DNA from: Ricordea florida
Taxonomy: Eukaryota > Cnidaria > Anthozoa > Corallimorpharia > Ricordeidae
DNA length: 64,000 nt
Reading direction: 5' to 3'
Assembly (NCBI GenBank): GCA_949710005.1
Contig: OX453275.1
Span: forward strand, 30,163,218 to 30,227,217
The translations under genes were made by a program, and so were the position numbers. The notes beneath the pieces are model-generated. The model made no database searches. It was not told where the DNA came from and saw only the letters and a list, made by a program, of their open reading frames with translations. Shown one piece after another: positions 23,662 through 34,359 of this stretch (positions within the stretch are counted from its first letter, which is position 1; every line of letters starts with the position of its first letter).

Positions 23662-23692
<31 letters not shown>

Positions 23693-25264
23693 GAGAGATA
23701 TAATAAAAGATTTTATGCCCTGATTGGTTCATTCTATTATCAGTACACAAGAGCAGATGCATAAACAAAATGATGCTGATGATGATGACCAGGGCTAAAA
23801 ATTAACTCCAGTGCTTAGTGGCCAGTTGGGCCAGTTTCCTTGAATTCTTAGAGGCCCATCCCAAAATGAGGAAGCCTTCAATTTTTTTTTTCCGAGTCAC
23901 ATGGCAATCACAAGATCAAAATGGCATCTCTATTTGTTGTGAAGATGGAGCAAACTTTTCGAAATTCTGCAGCATAGTCACACATCGGGCGTTCAAACCT
24001 TAACTTTTGGTAGCCCTGGTCAGTTTTAACTCAAAACTGGCAACCGTGCGACCGCCAATTTTTAGCCCTGATGATGACGATGATGATGACAAAGATGATG
24101 ATGGTGACGTATGGTGGTGATGATAATTATGACAATAATAACAAAGAGGACAGTGATTGTTGGGACCGGAAGATGCAGAAAAGGATGAATTAAGCAGCGA
24201 TCCAAACAAACAAACAATGTCAAACTCCTAGCTTAAGTTATGCCTCGAATCGATGACAGAACTACATATTACAGAGATAAAACAATGAGTAATGGTATTT
24301 AGTAAGTGCGAAGAAACAAAAGAAGGAGCTGCAAGGTATTACAAGAGTGGAATTCGACAATGTGGCAGCAACAATGATTGCAATTAATTTTATTTGAGTA
24401 TCTGAAATCTTCTACCTGGCCTAGTAAAGCCTCCAAATCAGCTGCACATATCTTAGCATGTAAATTCACTTACTCAATACACTGCAGTTATTCAGACAAC
24501 AAGTAAATTCTATTTGACAAACTGAATTCAATTTGATAAACTAACAATTACCAGATGAGGTTAAGCAAATCTAGTACAGCACAAGTGAACCAAATTTCTG
24601 TTGATGACTTAAGCCTTTGTTATAAATTTCAAATTTAGAGCGATAAGTTTGTATCTCAGAGAAGCGTGGAATGATTTCCGCACAGGTCCCTACTTCATTA
24701 TGCATGCTGTTTCATTCTACAATAACAAGAAATGTTTACATGTGCATTACCCTAAACAATTCATCTGCTGCATGCATAATGAAGTAGGGACCTGTGCAGA
24801 AATCTTTGCCAGAAGCGTTTACGGTGCGACTGCTCGAACCAAGACCAGCCAAACAAATTAGCCAATCATGATCGAGTTTCTAGACGATAGAAACTCTATA
24901 AATGTTTTGAATTTCGCTGAAAATGCATATAATTTGCTCTATAGCTGTACAAAACATATCAAGATTGAAAAAGAATCACCTTGGTCGGTAAAAGCTCACC
25001 AAAAATCTGATGTTCAGCTTCAAAAACAGGCATTTGGGTAGCCTTGGTTCGAGGTAGTAGAACTAGTACTGTAAATTTCCTAAATTCTAGTTTATGATAT
25101 GCTACGTTACTACGAGCATTACATACCCTTCTCCCTATAAATCTTTTCGTTAAGTGTAGATTTGCGCTAGCTAGGCGTCGGAAAACGTTTCCGAAAACTA
25201 CATTCTTCAAAAACACCGGTCGTAGACGCCATACAAAACGTGCATTTTCCAAAACAGCCGCCAT
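18420..25264 (-). CDS. RMDN1: RMDN1-like regulator of microtubule dynamics protein 1, complete, 8 exons
   Basis: RMDN1 (FAM82B) is a small TPR-like protein linked to microtubules and mitochondria. Exons in coding order on the minus strand: 25264-25127, 23412-23041, 22686-22597, 22455-22400, 21898-21811, 21305-21275, 19659-19526, 18461-18420. They sum to 951 bases (316 residues plus stop), close to the 314 residues of the human protein. Family signatures: EILWRLARAARV and ACHK in exon 2, WYAITLSNVGDFEG then KEHFE in exon 3, KAIELNP in exon 4, CFTFADMPWYQRKIA and FGTPPTSTYDE in exon 5, FFSKNHMMLGKTF in exon 7. The N-terminus (MAAVLENARFVWRLRPVFLK) is basic, fitting a mitochondrial presequence, and SPLLALGWWGA may be a membrane segment. 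The exon 4 donor is the weak GTTCGT. Exon 2's acceptor (23413) is the least certain boundary because a palindrome lies just upstream. Confidence 0.9.
18747..18845. mobile_element. Palindromic MITE (CTTCCGTTGAAAATGGCGCG ends)
   Basis: Left arm CTTCCGTTGAAAATGGCGCG and right arm CGCGCCATTTTCAACGGAAG, with ATATAAGGGCTTGGTG and its near complement between them. It sits in the last intron of RMDN1. Confidence 0.85.
19955..20110 (+). mobile_element. tRNA-derived SINE
   Basis: A pol III A-box-like TGGTTAGAGCGCTCGCC (about 19976-19992) is followed by a perfect B-box GGTTCGATTCC (20011-20021) at tRNA-like spacing, then an unrelated body (GCGTCATATGTGGGCTGAATT). It has no acceptor-stem pairing or mature tRNA fold that I can complete, so it is a SINE head rather than a tRNA gene. 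Lies in the RMDN1 intron between 19659 and 21275. Confidence 0.7.
20385..20645. repeat. Minisatellite of about 33 bp with TACATCACTTACACTGCAC units
   Basis: At least three adjacent units read AATACATCACTTACAC(T/C)GCAC plus TACATTACATAT, with degenerate units (TTACAGTACATTGTTCATTA) on either side. In an RMDN1 intron; no coding signal. Confidence 0.8.
21275..21305 (-). other. RMDN1: 31-bp micro-exon of RMDN1
   Basis: Listed separately because it is easily missed. Read on the minus strand it is bounded by TTTCTGCAG and GTAAGTAC and encodes AMNHFQMAEK plus one base. That phase joins exon 5 (ending TSTYDE) to exon 7 (starting EPNFFSKN) without a frame break. Confidence 0.85.
21355..21482. repeat. 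Palindromic AT-rich element, third copy
   Basis: TTCAATTTTATCCTTGG on the left and CCAAGGATAAAATCGA on the right, with TTTAAATTTTATTTTCG/GGAAAATAAAATTTAAA inside. It lies in the RMDN1 intron between 21305 and 21811. Confidence 0.8.
23426..23585. mobile_element. Palindromic element adjoining RMDN1 exon 2
   Basis: CTTATTAATCGAGTTCGAGG and GTCCGTACTGT on the left are matched by ACAGTACGGAC and ACGAGGTTAATAAG on the right. The centre has GGGCCA/TGGCCC inverted pairs. A smaller hairpin GCGGGCCGTACTTC / GTACGGCCCGC follows at about 23633-23662. The element begins within 15 bases of the inferred exon 2 acceptor. Confidence 0.8.
23790..24070. mobile_element. hAT-type MITE with 8-bp target duplication
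   Basis: Ends CAGGGCTAAAAATT and AATTTTTAGCCCTG are complementary. ATGATGAC occurs immediately outside both ends (23782-23789 and 24071-24078), though the insertion site is itself a GATGAT microsatellite, so part of the match could be coincidental. 281 bp, non-coding, in RMDN1 intron 1. Confidence 0.85.
24673..24804. mobile_element. Palindromic element (GATTTCCGCACAGGTCCCTA arms)
   Basis: GATTTCCGCACAGGTCCC...CATTATGCATG on the left is answered by CATGCATAATG...GGGACCTGTGCAGAAATC on the right, around a loop of about 65 bases. In RMDN1 intron 1. Confidence 0.8.
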
Positions 25265-25735
25265 TTTTTCATCTGCAGGACCTGTGGGACTGGTAAGGAG
25301 TTGTGACGATACACAGAAGACTATTATGTATGCTCCCACAAAGTGTAACTTACCTCAAGGTACTGACCTAAAATGCCGCCGATCCCAGATTTAACCCTTT
25401 AAGGTTAATTAAAAGAGGCGTGCATTTCAAAACTCTTGAAGACAGGACAGGTAAACATCAATATTGTTAGGAAGAGCGTGATTGTTTCCGCTAAGAACTC
25501 GTTTCGTTACGTTTACCTTTTTTGGTATTACCAATGAACCTGTCAATCAAGTAGTTTTTACCAAAAAATATAGAGAACCACGCGGTGGTAAGTTGTACCT
25601 TGGGCTACACGCGTTTTAAAAATAAATCAAGTTGAGTTTATCTTGTGATGTTGTCGTATCGACCCAACAAATATTGATGCTTACAGCGGCTTAAGTTGTG
25701 TACATGACTGCGATGATCAATCAATGTCATTGCAG

Positions 25736-25972
25736 AGTTGATATTGGTGAACAAGAGTTTTACGATGATAAGTTTGCTCTATGGATTGATCTCCGGAGTC
25801 ATGATGACAACAATATTCATGGATCAGGGTTGGCATTAAGTGATACTCGTGATGGTATCCGGCTTGCAATCCGGAGAGAAACGTCAGGAAATAAAACGAT
25901 CCATTGTTATCCATTCGTCGTTGAAGATGCACTAATGGAAATTATGAAGCAAAGCTTTATCAGTAATCTGTT
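25736..25972 (+). pseudogene. Relic of a Polinton major capsid gene (C-terminal end only)
   Basis: The translation carries EFYDDKFALWIDLRSHDDN, GSGLALSDTRDGI and FVVEDALMEIM. These line up with DFYADKFALWVDMRTHPDN, GGGLALNNTQDGV and FVVADAMMEIM at the C-terminus of the capsid protein at 38013-39251. Only the last 70-80 residues are present, and no partner genes or inverted repeats are seen nearby. The sequences differ enough that this is a separate, older insertion and not a piece broken from the Polinton in this window. Confidence 0.85.
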
Positions 25973-26089
25973 AAGAGTTTTCCTAGGCTTTTGTTGAAAT
26001 TTTGCTAAGAGGTGCTAGGAGTTGCTTGTTTTGTTAGCAGTTTGCTGGACATTTTGTTAGTTGGTTGGTCTGAGGCAAAAATTACTGTT

Positions 26090-26345
26090 GGATGGATGGT
26101 TTTCAGAGGCCAGTCGGATGGATTTTGATTTTGATCGGTTGGATTTTGGTTGATTTTGCGCTGATTTTGATCTGGATTTTGCTCTGTATGATTATACTCG
26201 ATTTTGTTGAAGTTGTTGGGTAGTTCTCAGACCTGATTGCTGTCGATTTTTTTCGGATTCGGATTCGGATTTTGTTGGATTTTGGTTGATTTTGATTTGG
26301 ATCAGTCTGATTTTCTCTGATCGGACGGATTGTTGGATTTGACAG
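26090..26345 (+). repeat. GGATTTTGATTTTGATC-like low-complexity tract
   Basis: Irregular tandem repetition of GATTTTG with GGTTG, CTGG and TCGG interruptions. It begins shortly after the capsid relic. No coding signal. Confidence 0.7.
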
Positions 26346-27179
26346 ATTGTGGATTAGAGTGGATAGGGTTCTGGCACAGCCGGTTAAATCATTTCTTACC
26401 TCGGTTTTCGTCCATTTGTCTTAAGACCCGCATTTCCCTACTACTTAGGGAACAGGGCATATTTTGGAATGATTTTCGGGGAACAAGTGATCCTCTGATT
26501 AACTTGCTGGGACTTCAAGGTTACAAATATTAGGAAACAAGTGGCTCTTTTAATAGGAAACAAGAGAGAAAATTAAAAAGAAAATAATAAATGAAAGAAC
26601 ATGGGAACATGCACCACCCTCCACCCCTTTTCCACATGGGAGAGGCTCAGTTTTAGACCGGTGAAATTCAGATTGGGTCAGTGTTCTCTCAAAAAGTGGT
26701 GTTCAAGGAGGCCTTGTATATGAAAGTTACCAAGGACTTAAAATTTTACTGCAGTACTAGGTACACACTTATAAAAACTGAAAATAACTGCAACACAACG
26801 AAACCAAAATCACATAGGATAAAAGAAGCGAAAAATTAATTCTTACACATATGAATTTGAATGCTTTCTAAGAGACGTTGGTAATCTGATATTTTCCACT
26901 CTTTTAGAGAATGGAATGCCAGAGTCCATTTTGGAATTTTAATTTATTGTGGTTCCACGTTTAATACTTGTTGCAAATGTGCTGATAAGCACTGAAGTTA
27001 CCATGAAATCCGTCCCCAATTTGATGGATTAGTCGAAACCAATGTATCATTGTCAAGCGCCGACCATTCAATTTTTGACAAAGGGTTGGGAGGTTGGTGG
27101 TTGATTTAGTGATGGCTCCGGGTCTAGGCCATATCTTTTCCACGTTGATTCGAGGATATAAGGGACCGCTATGGCCTCA

Positions 27180-27435
27180 TTTTTTACGAGAGAGGGGAGG
27201 CTAGTTTGATTCGGGAAGAACCACTTAAAAATTGCGTGACACCCCCCTCAGCTTGCCAATTTTTATCACATACCCCATCCCCCCTTGAAGCAGCGATTTC
27301 ATTGATCGGCTCCTGTTAAAACATTATTCCATTTCAAAGTATTGCGAAAATATTTCAGGAAGCCGTTTTTTACACATGCCCCCCCCCTTGAAATTCCACC
27401 AATCCCCCATTCCTCGCAAAAAAATGAACTGTCCC
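27180..27435. repeat. Dispersed repeat with C homopolymers, copy 2
   Basis: Diverged copy of 14270-14535: GATTCGGGA(A/G)GAACCA, AAAATTGCGTGAC, TTGAAGCAGCGATTTCATTG and AAGTATTGCGAAAATATTT appear in the same order and orientation. Confidence 0.75.
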
Positions 27436-30400
27436 TAACGCCTTATTTAAGCGCTATTTAGTGCGACTCGAGCCTATATATATTGGCAGCATACTTTTCT
27501 TGAAATCACCCAACCCCACCACCCCTACCCCATCAATAATAAAGTTGTCGGGTCCCTCACCAAAAAGCAAATTAATTTCGTTGCAATGGGCGCGCCATTA
27601 CGTGTTGATGGTGAGGGGCCTTCGTTTTTGGCGTCTTAGTTAACAAAATATATATTGAAAACTTTTATACGTGAAAAGTATAAAACAAAGCATGTTCCAC
27701 ACAGCATGGCAACCTTTGCCCTAAGATTGCGCCATTCATTTGCGTCACAAAATCATGGGATGAATAATAATTTTCGGTGAAAGCGGCATCTTAGTAAAGA
27801 CAATAAATGTGATACCTGCCAATTGTTATTGATGATAATTAATTTATTAACATTCATTGCACGATTCAAAATGTTCTCGATAAACTTAACTGACACTTAA
27901 GGTAAAGATATTTCACCTAGTGACATTCTTTCTGTGTCTGAAGTGGAGGCACACTTGAAAGTGTTAACTGCCGCGGTTGCAAGAATGTTTGTAAACTTTA
28001 CTTTTTTTCAGAAACTACAACATACCAATCACACACACCTTTGGTCTTGCTGTCATGTAGTCATAAAGTAATACTTCAACAGTTTGTCGCTCTTACGCAC
28101 GATTTACACGACTACGAAAAGGAGAACGAATTCATACGCAAGACACGCTACAACGTCCAAGTCGAAATCTCCTGTTGTAACCGAACCGCCTACGTAACGC
28201 GTATTAATAACGCGTCAGTGGTCCGAACAGCACATTCCAACACGTGGATTTTCGTCACGTCTGCACAAACGTAAAAGATCTACTTTTCAGATTACATATC
28301 TCAAGACTGATGAGGAATGGTGGAGCGTTTACCAATCTGTTTTGTTCTTCTTCTTTGTGTTCTATTTATGGCAATATGATTTGTTTCCCTTCCTTTCCTT
28401 TCCTTGGTCGAGAGGCAACCACTTTTACAATCTCCTCTTCCTCTTTTATTTCCTAGCATTGCCATCCGAAAATGGTGGCACATTCAGTTCGTTGCTTGAT
28501 TTTGAATCAGTCCAAACTGTTTTAGAACAAATTACTTCGTCCTTGGAAAAGACGCCATGCAAACTTTCTACGGTCCTAACCTGATTGCGTCAGTAGTCAA
28601 TATTGAAATTTTAATTTAAAACTGTGGACTCCGGAATGTTTGTTGTTTAACTCAGTGGTTTGAAACAAATTTATACGTACTCCAAATTATAGTATGTACT
28701 TGTTTCACGGGTCAGTAGCGACCCAAGATCCCAATTGAAAGCATATGCATGTCAAGGTCGCAGTCGTGAGTGAAAGCACGCGTTCTAACAGTCCTGGGTT
28801 ATACTGCTCTTGTTTCGACAATACCGTCTCAAAGGACCTGCCAGGGACAATCAAATCACCCTTACAAAGTGCAACTTCGAAAATGATGTAATTTCACAAC
28901 AAATATTTGATAGTCCTGGGAATCGATAAGATCTCAAACTGAGGGAGAACAGTTCAAAATTACTAAGCCACAACCGCTCGGTTTTGCCGCGTTGCAGTCC
29001 CGCTTGGTGCAGACGTGTCGTTTTTTGTGCCCTGTATTTTACCATAACTGGTCAAACAAGATGAATTGGACTTTAATTCTGTTGTATCTATCATATAAAG
29101 CATCTCAAATGAACCTACCGATGTGCATTATTCGGAAAAAAAAATCCCATTCCCAGTGACCTAAATCCCATTTTCCCAAGGGCAAAATCAGGCCAATCCC
29201 AAATTCTCATTTTACCCCTTCAAGACCCTCATAAGCAGTTTCCAATCCGGTTCATCAATTCATATCAATTAGTTTTTATTTCTCGTCAGAAAACAAAATT
29301 AAGCATAAACCAACAATATCTTCATATTAAAGCAATCTAAAATTAGTGTTGACTCGGAATTTTTTTTACCCCTTCTCTCCGAAACAGTACTTTCCCCGAC
29401 GAAATTTTGTCTTTCCGTGACTTTATCCCAACAAGCTTTCTCGCTTTTTTTTTTCTCCTGTTTTCCTTACGTTTTCCCGCTGAGATGATGCTCTTCTTTC
29501 TCAGCTGGAACTGAAACGGCTGGTTTTTCTGGGTTCATAATGCAAAGCACTTTATACGCGTCAATTAACTAATGGTACGTGAGGACCTAAAAAGCTCAAT
29601 AGCATAAACCGTAGTGCGTTGGCGAGTTCCATTTTACCTTAAGATTGCACGAGAAAAATTGAAAACAAGTGCATTTCACTTTTAGAAATTCCTCTTCCAT
29701 TGTTATCCAGACGGCAAAATGTTCAAAAAGCGGTTGCAAAATTCAGCCTCAAAGGAGTTAATGAGGTGTATTAAGAAAATCATGATTTTGTTTCCATCGG
29801 TAATAAAACGGAATTGGACTGTTCCTTATGAGCGACAATTAAGGAAGATTTGACATAAAGATTGCTATAAAAAAAGAAAGTTACCGACTAATATCGGCTT
29901 CAAAGCCGCCCGAAATTCTAAGTTTTATATTTTTCATCATTTATATTAGAAATAATGAGTAACGTGGTAAAGAAATATAATTTATAGGAATTGAAAACGG
30001 CGAAAATGTGATCTACCATTTTTGAAACTGAACAGATGAACTTCAAACCGAATCAATTCAAGGAAAATCAATTGTCCGCCGTTTCGATAAGAAACAGAGA
30101 AATTTATATTTACTTTTCTTAAATGAAAGGAATTGGGCTATTTAAAGCATAATTGAAATACCGGCAGCGACTGCTTTCAACCATCCGGCATACCGGCCCG
30201 GTACCTACTCATCTAGCGAAAATTAAACAAAATTAATTGTGTCGCCAAATGTTTGCTTTCTTCTCAGATAGCTAAAAACATTCACCGCAATAACAGTATT
30301 ATCAGATAACGCGTGTTTCCAAGTTTTATTCGATTTTATTCTTTCAGGAAGAATTTTCATCGACACTACTGTGAAACAAAAGTAGAATCGAAGATCATGG

Positions 30401-32304
30401 TAATAACCGAGTTGGGTGTGAATAAATATCAATATTTATAACATCCAGCTAACTAAGCGCACAGACACGGTTTCATAAATAATCGTCTTTGCCTAATGCT
30501 TACTATTAATTATAATTTCTATATTCCCAAAAATAGAAAACACACTTTCTAAATATCAGCAAATATGAAAAATCTACCAAAAGAGGGAGTTTTTCCGATG
30601 AAGGGCCGGGAAAACTCACACATGCGAAGGAAAAGAAACAAAAAATATTTGAGTAAATTTATGTAAAACTGTCAAGAACTGTGCAGAACAGAACGGCATA
30701 AAACGTTAATATTTACTCACTGGCGCCTTGCTGTTTAAGTTTTATTTATAATAAGTCACCTGTTCTCTTTATAGAATAATTGGCTTCGGCATTGTTATCA
30801 TGGAAAAAAAAATAAGTTTTCACAAGCAAACCAAAAAAGTTTTAAAATTCTATCAGGGTGATTCGCTCCTGATTCTATAAGGTCCTTGCACGTATTACAG
30901 CACAAGGGGATGATTTACTGTAAGCTTCGTTTGCGGGAAGCCAGTTCAAAGTTAATGTTACTCTTAGCTTTTCGACTCCATTTTGGGTGTTGGGTGGGCC
31001 GGACGGGGGGGGGGGGGTGCTTGTACAATTTTCCTCTTACTAAGCTAAACTAAGGGAGCTTAATAAAAACAGAAATTTGAAGTTATTGATCATATTAAGG
31101 AGGACAACGTTAAGGTGTCCAGTGGGAAAATTTCAAATTTAGATTAACAGAATATAAAGTATTTAGTTGAGTAAAAAAACACGGACAAAGTCATACGTGT
31201 GCGGGGGAAGACGGTGGGGAAGGGAGGGTGGGTAGGTATATTAATCGCCCCTGGTTAACCCGATCTAGCATTAGCCACGACTCATTTTAGATATTCAATT
31301 TTCTTCCATTAAGTGAAAGAGTTAATTTCTTATAATGATGAGCTTTAAGACGGATAAAAGCAAAACTTATTTTGATAATTTACGCCTTTGGAGTTAGATA
31401 ACCAATATTGCTGATGCCAATTGTTAGCGGAACCGGTGAGGGATAGCTCCGCCCCTGTCGGTTTAGCCCATTTCTAGAATGATTCATTTACAAGACGGAG
31501 TAAACGCAGTAGCTTAACAATATATCCTTAATACGCAACGGCAGTCTCTACCCTATTGTAAATCCTTGTCTACCGGATTCGATCAACTTCCTTTATTTTT
31601 TTTTCCTGGAGACAAAACTAGTTTAGTTGACAAAAGGGCAAGGAAGAAACTGTCAATTAACGCAAGTATCACATAACCACATCAAACATCGAATTCGGAA
31701 TGCCTTCCTTTTAATATATTCAAAAATACAAAAGTTCTTTCGATAGCCCTTTTCCGCACTTTCTGAAAACGAATGTTATCAAGTTCCAATCCATTTTTCC
31801 GATTCCCATGTGATTTTGTGCTATACCTATATCCAACCAAATTCAACATTACACTTTCAATAATTTGCCCACACCTGCTCTGAAGTAGTCTTTATTTCGT
31901 CATAGGACTTTAATTTCGCTGCGATATTTGCTCTGGAATTGAATCCAGTAGCGAAATTCACCTTTTCCGCAATCGTCACGTCCGCACTTCAAAACTTAAC
32001 AAGAGGATGATTTCACTTCCGGTGTATTTCGTTACTCACTTATGTCACGGCGGTCCCTTACATTCCGGTCACACAAACATCCTCTATACGGAGATGCGGA
32101 GAGTGTGGAAATAGCGGTGCCTTTCGAAGAATAGATTTCGAGGAATATTGGTCGTTTTCCAGGTATCAAAATCTGCCGTCAAAAAACAAACGACGATTTC
32201 CTCCCTTGTTTAAAACGTGTTGTGGCGCATACCTCCGTCGACGGGTGTGTCCGAGTCTAAAACGATATAAATTTTTGGATTTGAAAATGACCATTTATAC
32301 TCCT

Positions 32305-32309
32305 TAATC
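32305..32309. repeat. Polinton target-site duplication, left
   Basis: TAATC directly precedes AGTAGTATGC. If the last T of the right end is counted as host DNA, the duplication is the 6-bp TTAATC (32304-32309), the length usual for Polintons. Confidence 0.85.
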
Positions 32310-32562
32310 AGTAGTATGCAAAGTGGGGATTCCAGCACAAATTAAAGAAAAAAATAGAAATGCAAAAATTGAAAAATTTTATCAGAGATTTATCAGAGAT
32401 TTATCAGAGATTTAACCAAGGATTTTATTACTATATAAAGTATCACCAAATAAAAAAAAAAATGAAAAAAAATTTTATCAAGGATTTATCAAGGATTTTA
32501 TCAGAGAATTTATAGGTAAATAAAAAAAAAAAAATGAATTCAATTGTTATTTAAAAACAAAA
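32310..32562 (+). repeat. Polinton terminal inverted repeat, left
   Basis: Complement of about 47613-47867. Contains three tandem TTTATCAGAGAT units (about 32381-32414) and two TTTATCAAGGAT-type units (about 32475-32500). A TATA-like CTATATAAAG lies at 32431-32440, followed by TATCACCAAA. The polymerase start codon lies 4 bases beyond the repeat. Confidence 0.92.
32431..32450 (+). promoter_or_regulatory. Putative promoter in left inverted repeat
   Basis: CTATATAAAGTATCACC about 120 bases before the polymerase start resembles a TATA box. The same sequence is present in inverse orientation in the right repeat (about 47726-47746), in front of the cysteine-repeat gene. The string GTATCACCAAA recurs just before the gene at 39988. 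Confidence 0.45.
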
Positions 32563-32565
32563 ATA

Positions 32566-34347
32566 ATGAAATTAAAAATGGAAGAGTTACGAAAGAAAAC
32601 AGTTAAGGAATTATATCAAATTGTTAAAGACCGCGGCATTAAAAAAATGTCTAAATCGAATAAACCTGAACTCATTGAAGCGTTGTGGAATATTCCAGAA
32701 GTTAGGGAAGAGATGCGAAATATTCAGAATCAAAGACCCATTCTTAATGAGCCAATACCTAGGATTAATACTCAAATTCTGAGACCTAAAAAACCAAAAC
32801 CTCCAACCATACCAATTAAAAAATTGAAAAGTAAAGTTGCTAAACCATTAATGAAAGATATTAACGAGTTCGCAGATTGGATACTATCTTATATACCAGA
32901 ACCTTCCAAAAAGATTGTAGACAAACGAATAGAAAGTATGAAGGAAAAGTTTAACAAAATATTTAAACGTTTAAATCAAAAAGAAAATTCGAATGAAAAG
33001 GCTGCTCAAATAAGAAAACGTTTTGCCCCAAAAGAAAGTCTTAAGGAAAGATTTAACCGAATGTTTAAAAAACCTAACACTGAATATGAAGAACATGTTA
33101 AAGATTTTACTCCAATAGAACAAGAAACAGCGTTTGATAAATATCTGAAAACATATAGAATAGATGGAAAGAAAGGATATGATGAAAAGACATTTATCAG
33201 AAAAATCAAACAAAAAGTTATTGATTTAATTAATAAACAAAAGAAGCCTATAAAGTTGAAATTTACATTTGTCTGTAAATTTAAAAGGCGGAAAAAAAAG
33301 ATATTGATGAAGAAGAAAAAAGATATTGATGAAGAAGAAGATGAAGAAGAAGATGAAGCAACACCATTTTTTCATAGCAAAAAACCAGAGGTTATAACAG
33401 AGTCAACAGATTTATCCGGCTTATTCGACACGATGAATGATTATATACTTGAACTTTTTGCAAATTTTCTAGAAAGTGGTAGTGAATGGAAATTTGATAG
33501 TGTGTTATACTTTGATATAAAAATTGATCCATTTATGCCAATTTCAGGAAGCAGTTATATACCACTACCAGAAAAATTAGCAAACAAAGGCTCGATTATA
33601 AACCTTAGGAATGAGAATGATAATGAATGTTTTAAGTGGTCAGTAACTGAAGCAGTTCATCCAAGAGAGAAAAATCCACAAAGAGTAAATAGAGAATTGA
33701 TAGAAAACTCTAAAATTTTTAACTGGAAAGGAATAGAATTTCCTACTAGATGGGTAGATATTGATAAGTTTGAGAAACAAAACCTATACTACAGGATTAA
33801 TGTTTATGGATATGATAATGATAATGAGGAAGTATATCCTCTAAGAATAAGCGATAAAGAAAGAGGGCTTTTAATAAACTTACTTCTAATATCAAACGGT
33901 GAAACAGATCACTATTGTTGGATAAAGAATCTTTGCAGGTTGACAGTTTCACAAGTTACTAAACATAAGGAAAGGATTTACCTTTGTCCTAGATGTCTTT
34001 ATCATACACATAAAGAGGAAACATTGCAAAAGCATCTAGAATATTGTAAAGAACATGAAGCTGTTAGGTGCGAAATGCCAAAGGATAAACATGGAAAACC
34101 TATATATCTTAAATTTATTAATTTTTACAAAAAAATGAAAGTACCATTTGTTGTATATGGAGACTTTGAGTGTTGTGGAGAACCAATAGATACTCAACCA
34201 ACAGACAAAAGTAAAAGTTTTACAATTAAATATGCAAAGCATAAACCGACTGGTTACTGTTATATAATAAAGTTTTTCGATGAAAATTATGAACCCGTTA
34301 TTAGACGATATAAATCTCTAAATCTAAATCTCCAGATGAAGATGTAG
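32566..34347 (+). CDS. Protein-primed DNA polymerase B, N-terminal part (frameshifted)
   Basis: First part of the Polinton replicative polymerase, 593 residues as read. Residues 5-50 form a SAP-like DNA-binding helix pair (VKELYQIVKDRGIKKMSK). A long basic and then acidic stretch (about 60-275, with DIDEEEDEEEDE) may be a linker or terminal-protein region. From about 340 the domain usual in Polinton polymerases begins, with NECFKWSVTEAVHP. A zinc-finger-like CPRCLYHTHKEETLQKH lies near 473-497. The exonuclease I motif is GDFEC with D533 and E535. The frame ends with an abnormal tail at 34347 just after an AAATCT-rich tract, and the conserved protein continues in another frame in the next entry. 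An equally near start is Met5. Confidence 0.88.
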   Translation: MKLKMEELRKKTVKELYQIVKDRGIKKMSKSNKPELIEALWNIPEVREEMRNIQNQRPILNEPIPRINTQILRPKKPKPPTIPIKKLKSKVAKPLMKDINEFADWILSYIPEPSKKIVDKRIESMKEKFNKIFKRLNQKENSNEKAAQIRKRFAPKESLKERFNRMFKKPNTEYEEHVKDFTPIEQETAFDKYLKTYRIDGKKGYDEKTFIRKIKQKVIDLINKQKKPIKLKFTFVCKFKRRKKKILMKKKKDIDEEEDEEEDEATPFFHSKKPEVITESTDLSGLFDTMNDYILELFANFLESGSEWKFDSVLYFDIKIDPFMPISGSSYIPLPEKLANKGSIINLRNENDNECFKWSVTEAVHPREKNPQRVNRELIENSKIFNWKGIEFPTRWVDIDKFEKQNLYYRINVYGYDNDNEEVYPLRISDKERGLLINLLLISNGETDHYCWIKNLCRLTVSQVTKHKERIYLCPRCLYHTHKEETLQKHLEYCKEHEAVRCEMPKDKHGKPIYLKFINFYKKMKVPFVVYGDFECCGEPIDTQPTDKSKSFTIKYAKHKPTGYCYIIKFFDENYEPVIRRYKSLNLNLQMKM

Positions 34348-34359
34348 GAAAAATATTTA
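34347..34359 (+). other. Frameshift site in the Polinton polymerase gene
   Basis: Upstream of this point the frame runs through a tract with three AAATCT-type units (about 34312-34335), then hits a stop at 34345-34347. Conserved polymerase sequence continues in another frame. The repeat tract is a plausible slippage site for a small indel. An assembly error or programmed shift is possible, though no classic slippery heptamer is evident. Confidence 0.75.

Larger units (their letters stand above)
25265..29970. other. Gene-poor region upstream of RMDN1
   Basis: Upstream of the RMDN1 start codon. Holds a capsid-gene relic (25736-25972), a GATTTTG-rich low-complexity tract (26090-26345) and a dispersed repeat (27180-27435). 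At about 29130-29240, ATCCCATT is repeated several times. I see no convincing host exon. Reading frames at 28041-28274 and 28342-28584 lack recognisable domains or splice context. Confidence 0.6.

Noticed and set aside
28041..28584. Two overlapping frames of 77-80 codons
   Set aside because: No conserved domain, start context or splice support; composition is ordinary intergenic.
30223..30432. 69-codon minus-strand frame identical in both repeat units (also 52479-52688)
   Set aside because: Identity is expected from the duplication. No recognisable domain, promoter or splice context.
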